DNA of 64,000 nucleotides from Distichodus sexfasciatus (taxonomy: Eukaryota > Chordata > Actinopteri > Characiformes > Distichodontidae). A program made the position numbers and the translations under genes. Below the pieces are notes generated by a model that had not been told where the DNA came from, did no database searches, and saw only the letters and a list, made by a program, of their open reading frames with translations. Below are positions 36,101 to 51,100 of the stretch, piece by piece. The DNA lies in contig JAVGVS010000005.1 in assembly GCA_032718565.1 (NCBI GenBank), positions 1,342,501-1,406,500 of the forward strand, written 5' to 3'. Position 1 is the stretch's first letter, and every line of letters begins with the position of its first letter.

Positions 36101-39100
36101 TCACTCAGCACAGGGACTCAACTCACCTATCGAATTATTCATTTTGTCTGCCTTCTTCTTTTTGTTTTTCTTAGCCTTGCTCTTGGGCTGGGGCGACTCG
36201 GCTGGTGCCATTTTGCCATTCTGCTGCTGCTGTGTTGTTGTCGTCATCTCCACGGCTGTGGCCTCGACGACAGGGGAGCTCCTCTCTTCCCTCACCCCGT
36301 TCTGCATCTTCTTGCCCCCACTCCTCTCCTCTTTCTTAACTTCCGTGAGAGGTTCGTCGGCGACCCTGTGCTTGGGCCTGCCGTCTGGGTGAGGCGTGGC
36401 TGGTTTTGGGGTGGGTTCCGACACCCGCGGGGCCTCGTGAGGCCTTTTCCCGGCCTCGCCGCTCGTCCTGGGGCCGTTGCTAGGCTGCTGCTGTTTGGAT
36501 TTGACCTTAGCAACAGTGGGATCGGAGTGAGGCAGGGTGCCATTGGGGAGCGCTAAGGCGTCAGCTGGCTTTTCCTTGACGTTCTTTGGACTGTGCTGTA
36601 TTGTCAGGCTGCTTTTGGGGCCATTGGGAGCTCCAAAGTCGGTGCGGGGGTCCCCGGAGTCCAGCGGGATGAGGCCGCGGAGCAGCTGCGTCTTGCCGTT
36701 CTGCATGTTCTCAAGAACATTCCGCGCCGTCTGCCGCAGGGGCTGGGGGTTGTTGGTGGTGGTGGTGGGAGTAGTAGAGATGGTGGTCAGGGTGGAGAGG
36801 GGCTCGGGTTTGCCCAACGATGTCTCTTTGGACTTGTTCTCTCTCTTCTTCTTCTTGTTGGCCCGAAGCTGCTGAATCTCCTTGAGTCGGAGAAGTTCCT
36901 GCTTCAGAGCCTCCTCCTCTTCCTCTCGCCGCCTCCGCTGCTCCTCCAACAGCTGCTGCTGGATCTCCCGCTTTTGCGCCTCTGCCTCCAGTCGAGCTTT
37001 CTCTTCCAGCTGAACACATGCACACACAAACACTCAGCTCGCAGATATCCTGCATGTCTAAACACTTAAGATGCTACAAAAAGGACTTTGTCTTTAATGT
37101 GGATGCAGGTTCTAAAATGTGTGCCAACCAAATGTTAAACGCTCATGTAAAAAGCGTCAAATAAGCCTTTGTAATTGATGCAATTTCTTTGTAGTCATCT
37201 TAACTAGTAATGCTGGACAACATTGTTGCAATTTATACTGCAAAACTAAATTAATGTAAACCCTGACTTCTAATGGATTGCTCTCAACTAAAACCAACAG
37301 CGTACATTTCTGCTAGTCGGCTTATGGAACTTGCAAAACAACTGTATATCAGCATCAAACCATGACGATTTTTAAGCACTCGTGGATTTTTACCTTCTTC
37401 TGTTTGTGTCGGGCTCGTTTGGCTGCTTTGGCGCTGGTGGCTGGTTTGTTGTCTGCGCTGTTGATGAACTGAAGCAGGTCTTCCACTTTGCGGTGGTCCT
37501 CCACCCCGTCCCGCTCAAGCCCAGGCTCCTCCTTCTTCGGTTGCTCCTCTTTTCGTTTAGTGAGGCGTAGTCGGAGCTTCTCTCGCATCTCTGCGTAGTT
37601 CCGGCTGGTCGGGGCAGCAGGAGGCTACGATCCACCAAAACACACAATCATAGTCAAAAGTTGCATATTTGAATAATGTATATCAGTAAAATTAAGAGTA
37701 TGAGTAAATGCTGAGCACTTTGGGCCTCATTTGCATACATTTCCATACGTATTTTAGATTTTGTTTTAAGTAAATCAAGACATTAAAAAAGTAACTGCAG
37801 GACTGAAGAAACCCTAAAAAGTTAATGTTTGCTACTCAGCATTCCTAAATTCCGCTTTTGAAATCTCAAACACGAAAACATGTTGAATGAACGTCAGAAT
37901 TTTCATGAAAATTGCCTAAGGGAGTTTTAAGAATTAATTTCTTCTTAAGAACGGTTGGTGAATGAGGCCCCAGACGCAGAACACAGCGTGTTCAGTAAGC
38001 CAACAGTAACACTGCAGTCAACCTTAGCATTAGCGCTAAGCCATCACTGCCCTCTTACCCCTCCATGGCCAAAGAATTCACAGTAGCAGCAGTCACAGTA
38101 TTTTCCTTCTTTCTGGTTGGTGGAGGTGGAGGTGGAGGAGCTGTGTTCGGAGCAGCTGTCCTCGTCCTGACTCTCCTCACCCTCATACGGCTGATGCTCG
38201 TAGACTCCGCCCCCTTCACACTGATGGCCCTCGCAGTCTGGATCGCTGCAACACAAACGCAAGGTCATCGTTGGGCTGACGTGGGAAATAGCCAAGTTCA
38301 AACTCGGGCTGCACTGACTCACTGATATCATCACTTATTTAAAATATTTCCAACTAATTTTCTACTCAATTACTTGTTCACATCGGTAGGTTTCTCAAGT
38401 CATCATTTCGTAAACAAATGTGCCTGGTGCTTCGGTTCTGATACACTCTGGTTCGAACACATGCCCTGTCAGGAAGACTGACCTGCACACACTGTTGGGG
38501 CCGCTGACTTGAGCCTCGAGCGAGGCAGGAGGATGATCTCCAGAGGACAGACAGAGGCCCTGGTGCGGCTCCATGAAGCCCGGGGCTGGAGCTGCGGCCT
38601 TGGGGAAGGGCTGGGTGGCCATGCTGGGCAGCGGCGTAGTGGGGGCGGGTGAGTGTACAGGACCACTGAGAGGGGGCAGGGAGGCCAGGCCTGTGGGGCT
38701 ACTCCGAGGTGCGGTGGGGTTCAATGCTATATGGTCCTCTTTCACTATATTGTGAAACACTTCACCTAGGACAAGAACACAACGGCTCTAAACTTGAAGG
38801 AAAAAGGTTGTTTAGACACTTCACAGTGCACAAACCCAATACAAATGAAATAAACAATTGAATTCTACTTTATTTAGTTTCTAAGCAACTAGGGCCAGCA
38901 TTCCTCAAAATTCACAAAATCTATCTAGATAACGGCTGCATGATATGCTGTAACCTTGATTACTGTCCCCTGAAGTTTAAAATTCTTTCACTCTTGGCAT
39001 TCCACATTACACTTGCAACAAGTTGATTATGATATTGCATGCCATAACTTAAACTTTTAGCTGCAATACATTGTAATCCCTAAAAAATCGTTAAAACACT

Positions 39101-42100
39101 GTCTGGAGCAAAGTCATTGTCCATGCAAAAGGGGGCATTTTGAACATTCTTTTTATGTGTATCTGCAAAAACAGAACAGCGCCGTTGAATTTCGCATTTT
39201 ATTATCTATCATTTTAAGGTTGTCTTATATCCTAATATGAAAATACTTCACAAAATATTGTAGCTACAGGTTTAAGGTTTTTTTCTGAACGCAACAGTGA
39301 AAGAACTTTGAAAATCGGTCAACAAGGTTGTGGACAAAATTAGGTCTCTTTTTAACTCAAAGATTTTCTATTCTTTTCTGATATCATACATTATATATAC
39401 ATTTGAGCCCTACCTCTGGCATTACTATCTCTGAGTCCCTAAGCAAGACCCTTTACCACAAGTTGCTCTCAGGAAAACTCTCCCTAAAATTAGGAATCAC
39501 TCTGGATAAGAGCATCTCCTAAATGGCGCAAATGTAGTTTACTAGCAAAGAATTTTTCGCTCGTTATCTACTGAATCCGCTTCTTCTAGTTAATCAAAAC
39601 AGGTAGAATGCAACCGCAGACTAGATATCACAAAGCTTTAATCACAAAGCTTCAACTACCTAGAAGACTAGTTTGGGACACGGTTTCTCATCTTGCCAAT
39701 CTGTTAGATTTGCCTTTCCAATGTTGCATGAACAATAAATTGCCCATGCCTACTGGCTAGGCGATAAAAATCTACAAAAAAAAAAAGTATCCTTCCAATC
39801 AAAACATGTCTTGAGGATGAACAACAAGGCAAACCGACTCGGGAAGCAGAAAACCAGATTTAGCATATCATGCAGCCCTGATCTAGACAAGCATGCTGTT
39901 AGCAACAAGCTATGGTCACCAGTGACCCCGTAGCATCTCGGCCACCCTCTTTACCTAGCGAGGAGGGCCTTATAGATGAAACGTGGATGTGATTATTACT
40001 TGACTGGACAGTGGTGGCGGTACTGGAGACAGAGGAGATGGCGGAAGACGTGGCCATCACGACTCCATTGGCCTCCATGAAGGCATCTTGGTAGTTGAAT
40101 AGACACTTCTTCTTCGAGCCGTTCTTCTTCTCCTTGCCTTCGAGGGTGGGGAGTGGGGTGGGGCTGACCGTGGAGGAGGAGTGGTCTAAGCCAGAGGAGA
40201 GGAGGGGCATGTCGGGGAGAGGCGGACCAACCATGTCACCTAACGGAGGTATGGTGAGACAGGACAAAAGCTCAGTTATATATATGCGTGTGTGTGTGTG
40301 AACATGGTGCATAGCAAAAAAGGCAAATACTGAGATTTAGCTGATGAGAAATTAAATTTAAAGGACATCCATAACATATAACTGTCTTCAGTTTAACTTC
40401 ATATTTATTCTGTGTATTTAACCTGAACACAATAAGATCGGTGAAAAAATTCAGAAGGGCAAAGTCACCAGGCAATGGCTCCTGCAGTAACACACTGGGG
40501 TTCCAGTTCTTCATCATGTGCGTGTCCCATAGGTTCTCGAACTTGAGCGAGGGACAGGGTAGGGAGCTGTTCCAGTCGCCTGTGCCACTAAAGCAGTTCT
40601 GATACATGTGGTCCGGCAGGGCCGGGCTGAACATTGTCTGTGGATGCTTCCCTCCTTCACCGTTAGAGGCTGGGGCTGGTGGTAGAGACTGTAACACACA
40701 CAAAATCAGGGAACATTTTTATTAATATTAACTACCACAGCGGCGTACGTAACTACCATAGTTATAATTAAATCCTTGATGTCAGAGAGTTACATTAATC
40801 CAATTTAACACTTTATTAGTAGTTACTAATTTGACAGTTTCAAGGAAAGCAGCGTTTTCATTTAATCAGGAATTAGGCTTGAGTGATGTAGAAAGGGACA
40901 TGCCCATGAAGAACTGAAAATTACCACCCAGGTAAAGTGTTAGGAAAATTTGCTTTTGGGTTTAAAAGTTAATACAACACTCCCCCTACTGGTAAGGAAA
41001 CGATAGTGCAGCAATAAATATGAAATTATAAAGACAAAGGGTTTGTGGAGACCAAAACCGACTCTGAAAATAAATTTGTTAACCCTGGGAAGACATTTTA
41101 TTGGTGCACCAAATAAAACACAATTCGGCTTTCATATAAACCTAAAACCAAAAACGTGAAAATATTCCATTAGGTTAGCACAGCATTGTATACATTCAAT
41201 AAAGGAATTATCACAAAAATTGTCTGTGTCCCACCTTGCTATGTGTGAGGGGAGGGCTGGAGTAGAGTGTGGGTAGCAGGGGTCGGGGAAGATGGGGCAG
41301 GTTATGCAGGGGCAGATGGCCATGGATGTGGGGGTAAAGGTGTAACGCAGGGTGGGACGCCGTCTTCTCTGAAAAGAACTGATGAGCTCCTGCGTGCAGG
41401 CGGCCGGAGGGAAGAGAGGCCATGCCCAGCCCTGCTGTGCTACCGTCTCCGTCCCCACTGCCCTGATTACACACATGGCACTCGCACGGGTGCGGGACTG
41501 GATCCACCTGAAATCAGCACACGTACCAAACTATAAGCACTTGGAAACAAAACTGAAGCACATAACATGCCTTTGTTTATGTTACGGGAAAAGTCTATGT
41601 ACATTTTGCAAAAATGACATCATACCTGTGTATGAGGGTAAGATGGAGGAGGACTGTCGTTCTTCCCTCGAGAGAGCTCCCCCTGATGTCCTGGAGGCTG
41701 CCGGCCCCTCTCACCGTCTGCCTCATCCTCGTCACCCTCTGAGGAGCTTGTGCTGCTCACTCGTGGAGACTGAGAAAGGAAAGTTTAAAAAAAGTAAAAA
41801 ACCAAAGAGCCAGGAAAAAGAAGGGACACTGTAAGACAAACATATGACGGCCCAAAACAAGCAATCAATAAATTCACAATTAATAGAGCTACACTAATTT
41901 TACCATTCTTTCCTCTGCATGCAAACGGCAGACAAATTGGGTCATTAGGGTGGACTCACCTCGTTTTTAAGAGCCATGCCGTCTCTCCCTCCGTTTAGCT
42001 GAGGATGGATGCCGTTCATGCTGGCTGCCACTCCAGCATCCTCATACCTGCTCAGCGGGTACATGGCTGAGAGAGGAGGCACTTCATCGTCATCGTCGTC

Positions 42101-45100
42101 GTCACTCCCACTGGAGGTGGCAGACAGAAAACAGAAAGAACGGTCAGTGAAATTGGTTAGATACCAGCATTCTATGGTCAGGTTTACCATTAACAATTAG
42201 CTTAGGGGTAATGGCTAGGGAGAGAGATTCACTGACGCATAAAAAAACTGATATGACTTAAGCTGTTTTAAGTATACAAAATACATGTTAAAAAGGGAAA
42301 GCCGAAGCCAACACAAATAGCACTTAAACAAACTGGTGATTAGTGGCCACTATTAGCTAAGGGGTAACATAAGACTGCAGATTCTGCACCCAACAGAAAA
42401 GAAAATTATCATTAAGCAGAAATTTGTACTGTCTTATGATACTCCTCATATCTCAACAGTGCAAACTGTAAATGATAATTTACTACATTGGCCTCCAGCA
42501 ATAACTGTATCTTAACATGACTAGTCACTTCACCGTTGCCTCAGGCTTGCTTGTACGGGGCCTGGGCCGGTAATAGGTAAAGCGCTTCGTGATAATATCT
42601 ATTGTGAAGAGCGCTATATGAATATAAATGAACTGAAGGACACACTTTCATAAAAATAAACCACATGGCATGCAAGTCAAAAATCAGCCTCAGACGAAAA
42701 ATGTCTTTCACCATATTCCACTACAATACATTCTATTATACAGATATCTCCCCCAGTTATTTCCCCTAACGGTAAAACTGCAGTGTGTACATGCCTGGCT
42801 TTTACTAGACTTGGGCAAAGTCCAAAAATCTGCATGGGTGTGTCTTAGCCACAGTGTAGCCATCCCATTCTCATTCAAGTGACTAAAAACAACCTCCTAA
42901 TGTCTCTGTGAGTAAAGCTGGCACACGTGGAAGAGAGATTTATTTCCTCTAATGACATTTATAACAACATTAAGGAATGTTCCTGAACAATTAATCTATT
43001 TCTGCCCAAAGTCGAGGACACCTGAATGGAATATGCAGTACACTAGACATGTTGTTTCCCACGTCAACGATACTAACATGATTTACAGTGCATGATGGTA
43101 ACAAGGCTGGCTGGACTTGTAATGGCTGGCACTAGGCACTGCCCAGTTCTAATCCAGCTAACATTATTAGTAGAATTATTAAGGGATTTATTTCCAACAA
43201 CACTAATGTGGGTAATGAATAAAAGCTAGAGGCGCTGAAGCATAAGTGGCGCAAAGACACTAAATAGGCTAAATAAAGAGGGTTGCATAAGATTGAAAAT
43301 CATGAAATCACCCCTAAAAGCAGATCTAGCATCAAATTCATCTACCAATAAACCACAACATTATGGCCTAATATTATAACGTCACTTTAATATTGACCAG
43401 GAGCTCCATTTTTATTAAAAGAGAAGATTTTTAATGTCTGTCTGCGCTCAGGAAGAAAGATGTCAAATGATATTTAGTTACTTTTTGTAATTTGATATGA
43501 ATGGAAGTGACTGTGTCAAATCTGCAATTATACTGTCTCCATCAACCGTCTCCATCAACAAAGGGTTCCTGAACTGAATCAAAATCACATCGTAGCGGAG
43601 TATGATATCGAAACGTGGTACATTAAATCAATATAATTTATTGCGATGACACTTGTGATTTACACCCCTTTTCACTTACAGGAGTTTAAGGACCGGCTTG
43701 AAACATGCTGATATTCACAATGCCTCAGTCGGTCAGAAATGCTTTGGCAGCTCACATAAGAGTGACAGTACGGTAGGCACGTGGTCATAATGTTTTGCCT
43801 CACAGGCATACACTCATGTAAGCACAGGATCACTAATCAGTTGCCAACCAGTCTAATTAGCTATCAATCACTGTTAGCTACAATAGTGCTACATAGTGGA
43901 CAAAGTGCATTTTTAAGGAAGTGAAGCCGTGACTCACAACGTGGGGGCGCCGTCCTGGGGCAGGAGGAGACGTGGGTGTTGCTGAATGGTGATGGGGGAG
44001 CTAGAGGCAGAGCCGGACCCGGAGCCGGTCCCAGTGCCGGAACTTGCAGAGGACATGCTTGGAGGATGGACCTCGGACAGGTAGTCTCGAGGAGGCTCCG
44101 CCTGCAGTGGCAGCTTCAGGTGAAGTTCCTCTCCCACCGGAGCATCCATGATGCCACACGTGAGGATGTGCGAGAGGCTGCAGTCGTCACACGTGCACCT
44201 AAAGAAGGCAGAATGGTCAACACAAACTTATGATATATACAAAAATCAAGAATTTTGTACCAAAAAGTACACTTTTCATTTTAGCAAGTGATTTATGTTA
44301 CATTAACTGGAATTCTAAAAGGAGTCTAAAATCGCCTGTAATTGGTCCAGAGATGGACCAATACATTTGATTTTAATGTGATCATGGGCCATTACAAGTT
44401 AAAATAGCAGTATGTTAGTATTCATCACATCAGAAGATGATTTAGGGATTTTCAAATTAACCATAAAGACTTTGTGACCTTAAACAGTTTCCACATCAAG
44501 AAAACTAAAAAGTTGAGATAACTGTTCATACACCAAGATCATTAGGAAATACACAGGAGTGGATGTCATGAAACTTGGTGCTAAAAATATATAGGCCTCA
44601 AATAACTCCCCCATTTATTAAAAACACTTTTCCACTTGTGACACACCTTCGCCGATAGTTGCAGTTGGGACAGTCGGGTATGCTGAGTCTGGAGGACAGC
44701 ATCTGCTTGACGGTGTCTGTGAAGGTACTGTCGCCCGTCAGAGACTTCTTACTGTTCTGCAGGAACTGAGAAAGTAAAATTCCTTTAGATCTAGTAATAC
44801 TGTCAATAATTGTATAAACTGTCTTAAATGTAAATAGTTTTTTTGTGCTTAAGTCCAAGCTTAATTTATTTGAGCTACGCTGAGACTAAGGAAATGTTAG
44901 CAATTATATGTTGTCGGTCTTGGTCAAGACTCAAGACACATCTCGTAAATACAGATGTCTTGATTTTTAAAGTAATGCAGCTGATGTCAACATAGCGGTT
45001 GTTTTTCTTTGTTCACAGAAAGTCATAATGGACAAATAGTGCAAATTAAATAGTTGAATTAATAGTTTAAAACTAAATTTACTAATGAGCAGTACCTGCT

Positions 45101-48100
45101 CCTCAAAAAACCTCCTCTGCTTGAAGATCTCGCCGTCTTCTTTGAGCATCCTCTGCTTGTTTCTTAGAGACATCTAACACGCAGGAGGGAAGAAGCTTGT
45201 TTGGCTATGTGGACTTAATTTTGTGAAGCAGCCATACTGTGATTAAGACAAGAGAAGTAAAGTAGGTGCAATTCAACTTACATTTTTACTGATCAATGAC
45301 TTATGGGGCTCTGTTCGTTGATTTGTGAGGTTTTGCCCTTCCACCTTAAACAGCAGCTGGAATGTAAAAAAAAATAATAATTAAGCCTCTAGTGGAAATC
45401 TATGGATACTGAAATCAGTATAAGCATTCACTTTCTGTGAATATAAAACCCAAGAACCTTTAAAAAATAAAAACTTCTCAGTATCTAATCTCTGATTATT
45501 TTTGTTTTCAATTATTAGGCAAAGAATGCCTGTTGTTCATATCTTTATATGCACATGCTAGGACTGGTTCAAATTTAAAAATGCTTCAGATGATTCATTC
45601 TGACAGCTTAAATAAACTACCTGCTCTCACTACCACAAGGTATAATTACATTTCCCCTCTATAAAGCCATCTGGAGGTACTTTGACCTTCACCAACTGTC
45701 ACTCCTCCAAAGTGAAAATGAAAAATGGAAAAAGTCTTTTATTCTACTAGAAAACAAGAGTCACAGTGCACATTAAAGGAAAAAGATTAGTGTTGAATGT
45801 CAAAATAGCCACTTTCCAATGCATGTATTCCTACATACAATAAGAAAGATAGACGATATTTATTGAAGCAAAATTTGTTTTAGTTGAAGCGCAATTTCTC
45901 CCAGAAAACTTGGATTATCTGGTCGATTACACACTGAATCGGGAGAATGTTTTCAGAAGATATCGGTCAGTTGTTATTTTTAAGGAGGGCCACCTGCTCG
46001 TCCACGTAGTCGTCTATCCTCTTCTCACAGTCCATCCACTCCAGGGCCACAGCCTTCATTTCCTGCTCCAGCCTGTGCAAACTCTCCAGTAATGCCCTGT
46101 ACATGTCCTCACTGTAGGAGTCATGAGATGCCGTGCCCTGTCTGACTCACACACACACACAATAACACAAAAGGGGAGTACACACAGAAACGTGTCAAAG
46201 GCCTAAAATGGAAATAAATGCTGCAAAACCACGTCAATCTGCTGTGTTGGCACAAAATAGATAAATTAACAAATAAAAGAAAGAGTGTGTGCAGTAGTGG
46301 CGTACTTCAGTTGGGCCACGAGTGCTGGCAGGCTGCTGTGTAGGATGGGCTCAGAGAAAACCAGACTCTCAAACAAGTGCTTGTTGTGAAGTTCCCACGT
46401 CACCTGAAACTTCTTTAGATGCTCGTTTTCCTGCAGAACAGTAGCAAGAAATGTCAAATTCTGCTTTCATACACAAAACAGACAGGCTGACACTTGCAAA
46501 GGATTTACTCAACCTGCCCCAGATCACCACCACCAAACAAAGCCGATTTCCACGCCTGTATCTTCGCTCTCTTTTTTTTGGTAGGTTTTAAAAATCAGAA
46601 TTCGACAGTCTCTCAATCAGCATGACTCAGCCAGAAACAGACTGGATACTCTTTCACTCTCTACGCCATTCAAGAAATGGAGTCATGACATTCTCACACT
46701 CACTGAAAACTGACAAATGTTCAGCACTCAGAATTTTGTTGTGACACCAAAAGATTCTGCACCTTTTTTGTTTACAATTGTGAAACTCAGACAGACACTA
46801 AATTAGAATAAGAATGAGCAATCTGCTGATGTCTGGGGAAAGTCCAATTTTTAAATGACCCTTCCAAAAAAGGTGGATCGATAAACTGTAATAACAGCTG
46901 TTATGCTGTATTAACAGCATAAGAACCACTAAATAACCTTTAAAGGACACCATTAAAGGTTACTCATTCTGATCAAGAGATATACAGTTGACATAACCAC
47001 TAAATGGCTGCTACCAAGCTGTTATCAACCCAAACATACTGTCAAACAGGAACCGCTGAACGCTTGTGGAGTTTGATAAAATGACAATTATTTACATTTT
47101 GAATACTGACTATTCATTAGGGTAGCTGAAATTAATCACATAATCGATGCAGCGCGATGCAGACATCTATGATTCTGGATACAGTGGCAGACCACAACTG
47201 ATTATACCACAAGTTTTCAACCGTCCGCTGCCCCCTGGTGGTCCGCGACGGAATTGCAGGTGATCTGCGACATGCAGTCCCGCTTCACTACTAAAATCAC
47301 TTTTAAAAAATTATTCCTTTTATCATTTTTCAAAACATTTACAGATGATTTGTGCATCTTTATAAATAATGGACTTAATACAAATATCTAAAAAGTAATA
47401 CAAAAAACACCCCCCCTTAGTCTCAGTGGTGGTCTCTGGGACAGCTGCAGTTAAAAACCCCTGAATATCATAATGACATGGCTTGGTGATTTTCTGGCTA
47501 CGGCATAAAAATTCTAGTTAAGAAACATAACGGTAGCACCAAGGCTGCACGATCTGCGATCCATGCCCAATCTGTGTGCAAAGTCAAGTAATGTAGAAAG
47601 CTGATGGACTGCATTGTGATGCCTTGAGACCATATGGAATCGTTGACCTAAAAATCGTAATCGAATCGGAGACCAGTGAAGGTTCACACATCTAGTACTC
47701 ATGATGCTAATCTTATAGGGGGCCTTCCTCACTGCCATCATCACCGCCACGTTTACCAACACACAATGACTCACACTCCAGTCAAACATTAATGAAAGTC
47801 ACAAGTGTAGCCCACTCATTTATAGGCTACTAGAAGAAAGACCTTCAACATGTTTCTCAGAACGCGGTCATATTTATCATGATAAAAATAAAATTTAGCT
47901 AGAAGATGCTTATGATTCTAATGTCAACAACAGGTCAATAGGATGGGTATGAATGCAACAGATACTAATCTAACCAGCAAAAATCAGACACAAATCCAAA
48001 CACCAACGCAAACAATAACTAAAGAAGTTAGACACAGCCTGCAAAGAATACTAATGCCAGCTGACCAGTGTGAGCAGGAAGCTGCTGATGGTTCTGGCTG

Positions 48101-51100
48101 CCTGACACAGGGTGCTGTACTCCTCCAGGAGAAGCGAGATGAACTGGTGGGCCTGAGGAGGACCCTGAGGGGCCCCTGCCGCCTCCGAGCCGGTCGACAG
48201 GTGCTTGAGCAGCCGGACCTTCGTTTCAAGAACGTACTCCCGAGCTTGCTGCTCCAGCCGCTGGTAGAGCTGGTACGGGTCCTTTTCACAAAGCCTGTGG
48301 GATGTTTAGCAACATAACAATGGATCGTGTACGTCCTGATTCTGATTATATTACATCACAATTATATCACAAATATTACAAGAATTCAGCTAAAGCCACT
48401 GACAGTTTTTAACATATAATTTTGCTTCTATAAATTTCTTTGTCATCTGCTAAATTGCCACAAATTTAGTTTGAAAAAACTTAATGGGTTGCCTTAGTTT
48501 TAATGTCATCATGTAGGTGCTGCCTCAGTCACAACAAGGAAAAGCGAAATTAGGAAAAGTCTAAGTCAGCATTTCTCAATCCTGCTTTTCGCAGCCCCCT
48601 ACCGCACAAATTTCAGCACCAGACCTTACACTGCCACTTGGCTAATCAGTTCCATCAGGGTGTACTGGGGTTGAGAACAGTCCATGAGCACCAGAGTAAG
48701 ACTCAATTGCTTGCTTCTGTTAAAGATCTACACAACAACAAGCCAAAGCATGCACTGGGAAAATAGTATATATTCAAAACAGCAGAACAGGTATCTTAAA
48801 TCATCTTAAACTGACCTGTCCACCAGCTCCTTCATGCTCTCTCTGTCTCGGTCCAACGGCTGGTCCTGATCATCGGCTAGCGGAGTGCCGGTCTGGCGGT
48901 AGATGCAGCGGACCAGGTAGCGCACCTCTGACCAGTGGTTCTGCAGCTGCTGCGACTCCCGCTCTGTTTCTGCCGTGATCTCTCTGAAATGTGAAAGAAA
49001 AGCAAAGTTCAATATATATTCTGTGACTAACAACAAATGAAAAAATTTGCACTACAGAAAAATATGAAGGATCGCATTTAAAGGGGAATGGCTCCTTAAC
49101 CATTTTAATTGTGAATTATGAGCCAAAATGTCAAAACATATGGATAGTTGTGCTTAAATCCCCCAGATAAATCTTGTTTGAAACACTCCTTAGAGTGGAG
49201 TTAACTATTTTCCTTTTTATTGAATTTGTTTTTCCCCCTCACCGTCTCTCATTGCAGGCCTCGCAGCTACACACAGTGTCTGTGGAGATGGGCGTGCTGA
49301 GGTTAGGCGTCGGTAAGGTGGGAGCCCCCACAATTAGTCTTCCACCAGCCCCCGACGCCTCTGGGGTCAACCCACCGTTACCAATGGGCATGTGCAATAA
49401 AAAGTCCTGATTCTACATCAGAAGAGAAAAAGGGCTTTAAACAGCACGGATCTTCTTTAAAACATAAGAATGCAAAAGCATCTATAACAAGAATCAAACC
49501 AGCAAACTAAAACATAGGCCAGTATTTAATGGAATTACAATACAATATGTGACACTGAATAGACAAAAAAAAATACTGACAACTAGTTTACACTTTATAA
49601 TGTCCAAGTGCCTAAAACAACAAACTGCACCTACATAAAGTCTTCTTCTTTCATTTAGAATATTACACAGAATGAAAAGATGACTTGAAGGTAGTGCTGG
49701 GCGATAAAACGATGTCGATATTTTATCGAGAAAAATGTGATGACAATAACGATGATAAACTAAGCTATAAAATTCGATCACACTTGTTTGTCCACTATGC
49801 GACAGCGCCTTGAGATAGACAGTATCTTTGGCCAATCACGTAGCTTGGCGTAACGCCAGCACAACAGCCAATCACGGCCAATGATGCAAATTTGCCCATA
49901 GCACGCGAAGAAGCCGCGTGGTAAACATTAGCGAAGTGGTCGCGTGCCGAGATACACTTAATGTTCAGAGCGCTTATTACGCGGCCCTAAGAAAAGATGT
50001 CGGACAACCAGGACGCCGTGGTGAGTGAAGAAGCGGATGAAAATGCAGGGTTTCCCGCAGCGCTTTATAGTTACACGGCCACTTTGACAACAAGTGCGTC
50101 CCGCCTTAACTACGTCCGCCTGGGAAAAAAATAATAAAATACGAACGTGAAAGTACCCGATGAGGCTTTTCGTAACTTAGCAACAACAAGCACCAAGAAA
50201 GCGCTCTGGAAGTGAGGTGTTGACAGCTCTCTTTTGCCGTTTTTTGGCAGCAGTTATTTTTAAAACAAATCCTATGACTGCTAAGCGCCTTAAGCGGAAA
50301 AAAGGTTTTTTTTGCCGCAGTGCTCAGAGCACTTTAAGTAGAAATTTGTTGAAAATTATTTGTATAATATTGTTTGATTATTTTAACTTGTTCATTCAGT
50401 CTGTATAAGAATCCAAAAAAACACAATGACAATATATCGTGATAATTATCGAAATCGATCAATATGCCAAAAAATATTGTGATAATGTTTTTGTTCATAT
50501 CGCCCAGCTCTACTTGAAGGCAAGTGTGTACCACAATCAACGTACATATGAGGAATTCAATATGAACAATAGAACAGAATTTCATTGCAGCAAAACACAC
50601 ATTCAAGTGATAATTAGAGCTCACTATCTAGTCACAATTTTTCATCATGTGTGACAAAGTTTAAAATAGAACAACACATAAAACTGCCACCACCCTGGTT
50701 TTGGTATTAAATGCACAATCGCAGCACAAGATGCATGCACGCAAATGGAAACAACAAAAATCTTTTAGTATAATTTAGTATTCTTTCCAAAGAAAGCAGA
50801 ATGGTCAAGAGATTTTTTCTGGAGCAAGCAGAAAGACTTAAACCAGTTTCAGAAAGATTTACAGATACAAAGGCAAAATATATTTACCGCAAACCTGCAG
50901 TCTCTAAATTTGAAACCAGCCGGATTAAACCTTACAAGGACTCACAATTGCAAGCTTACCCATGCAACAAGAGCAACAAATTCTTCCACATAGATTGTGT
51001 TGCATTGGTAATACAGTCCATAAAGAAGAATGCAAGAAGAGCAACGTTCTTCCTTATAGGTTGTGTTACCAATGCAACACAATCTATAAGGAAGAATGGA

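Noticed and set aside
36008..37069. Plus-strand frames opposite fam193a exons
   Set aside because: Antisense shadows of the coiled-coil exon, hydrophobic because they mirror charged codons.
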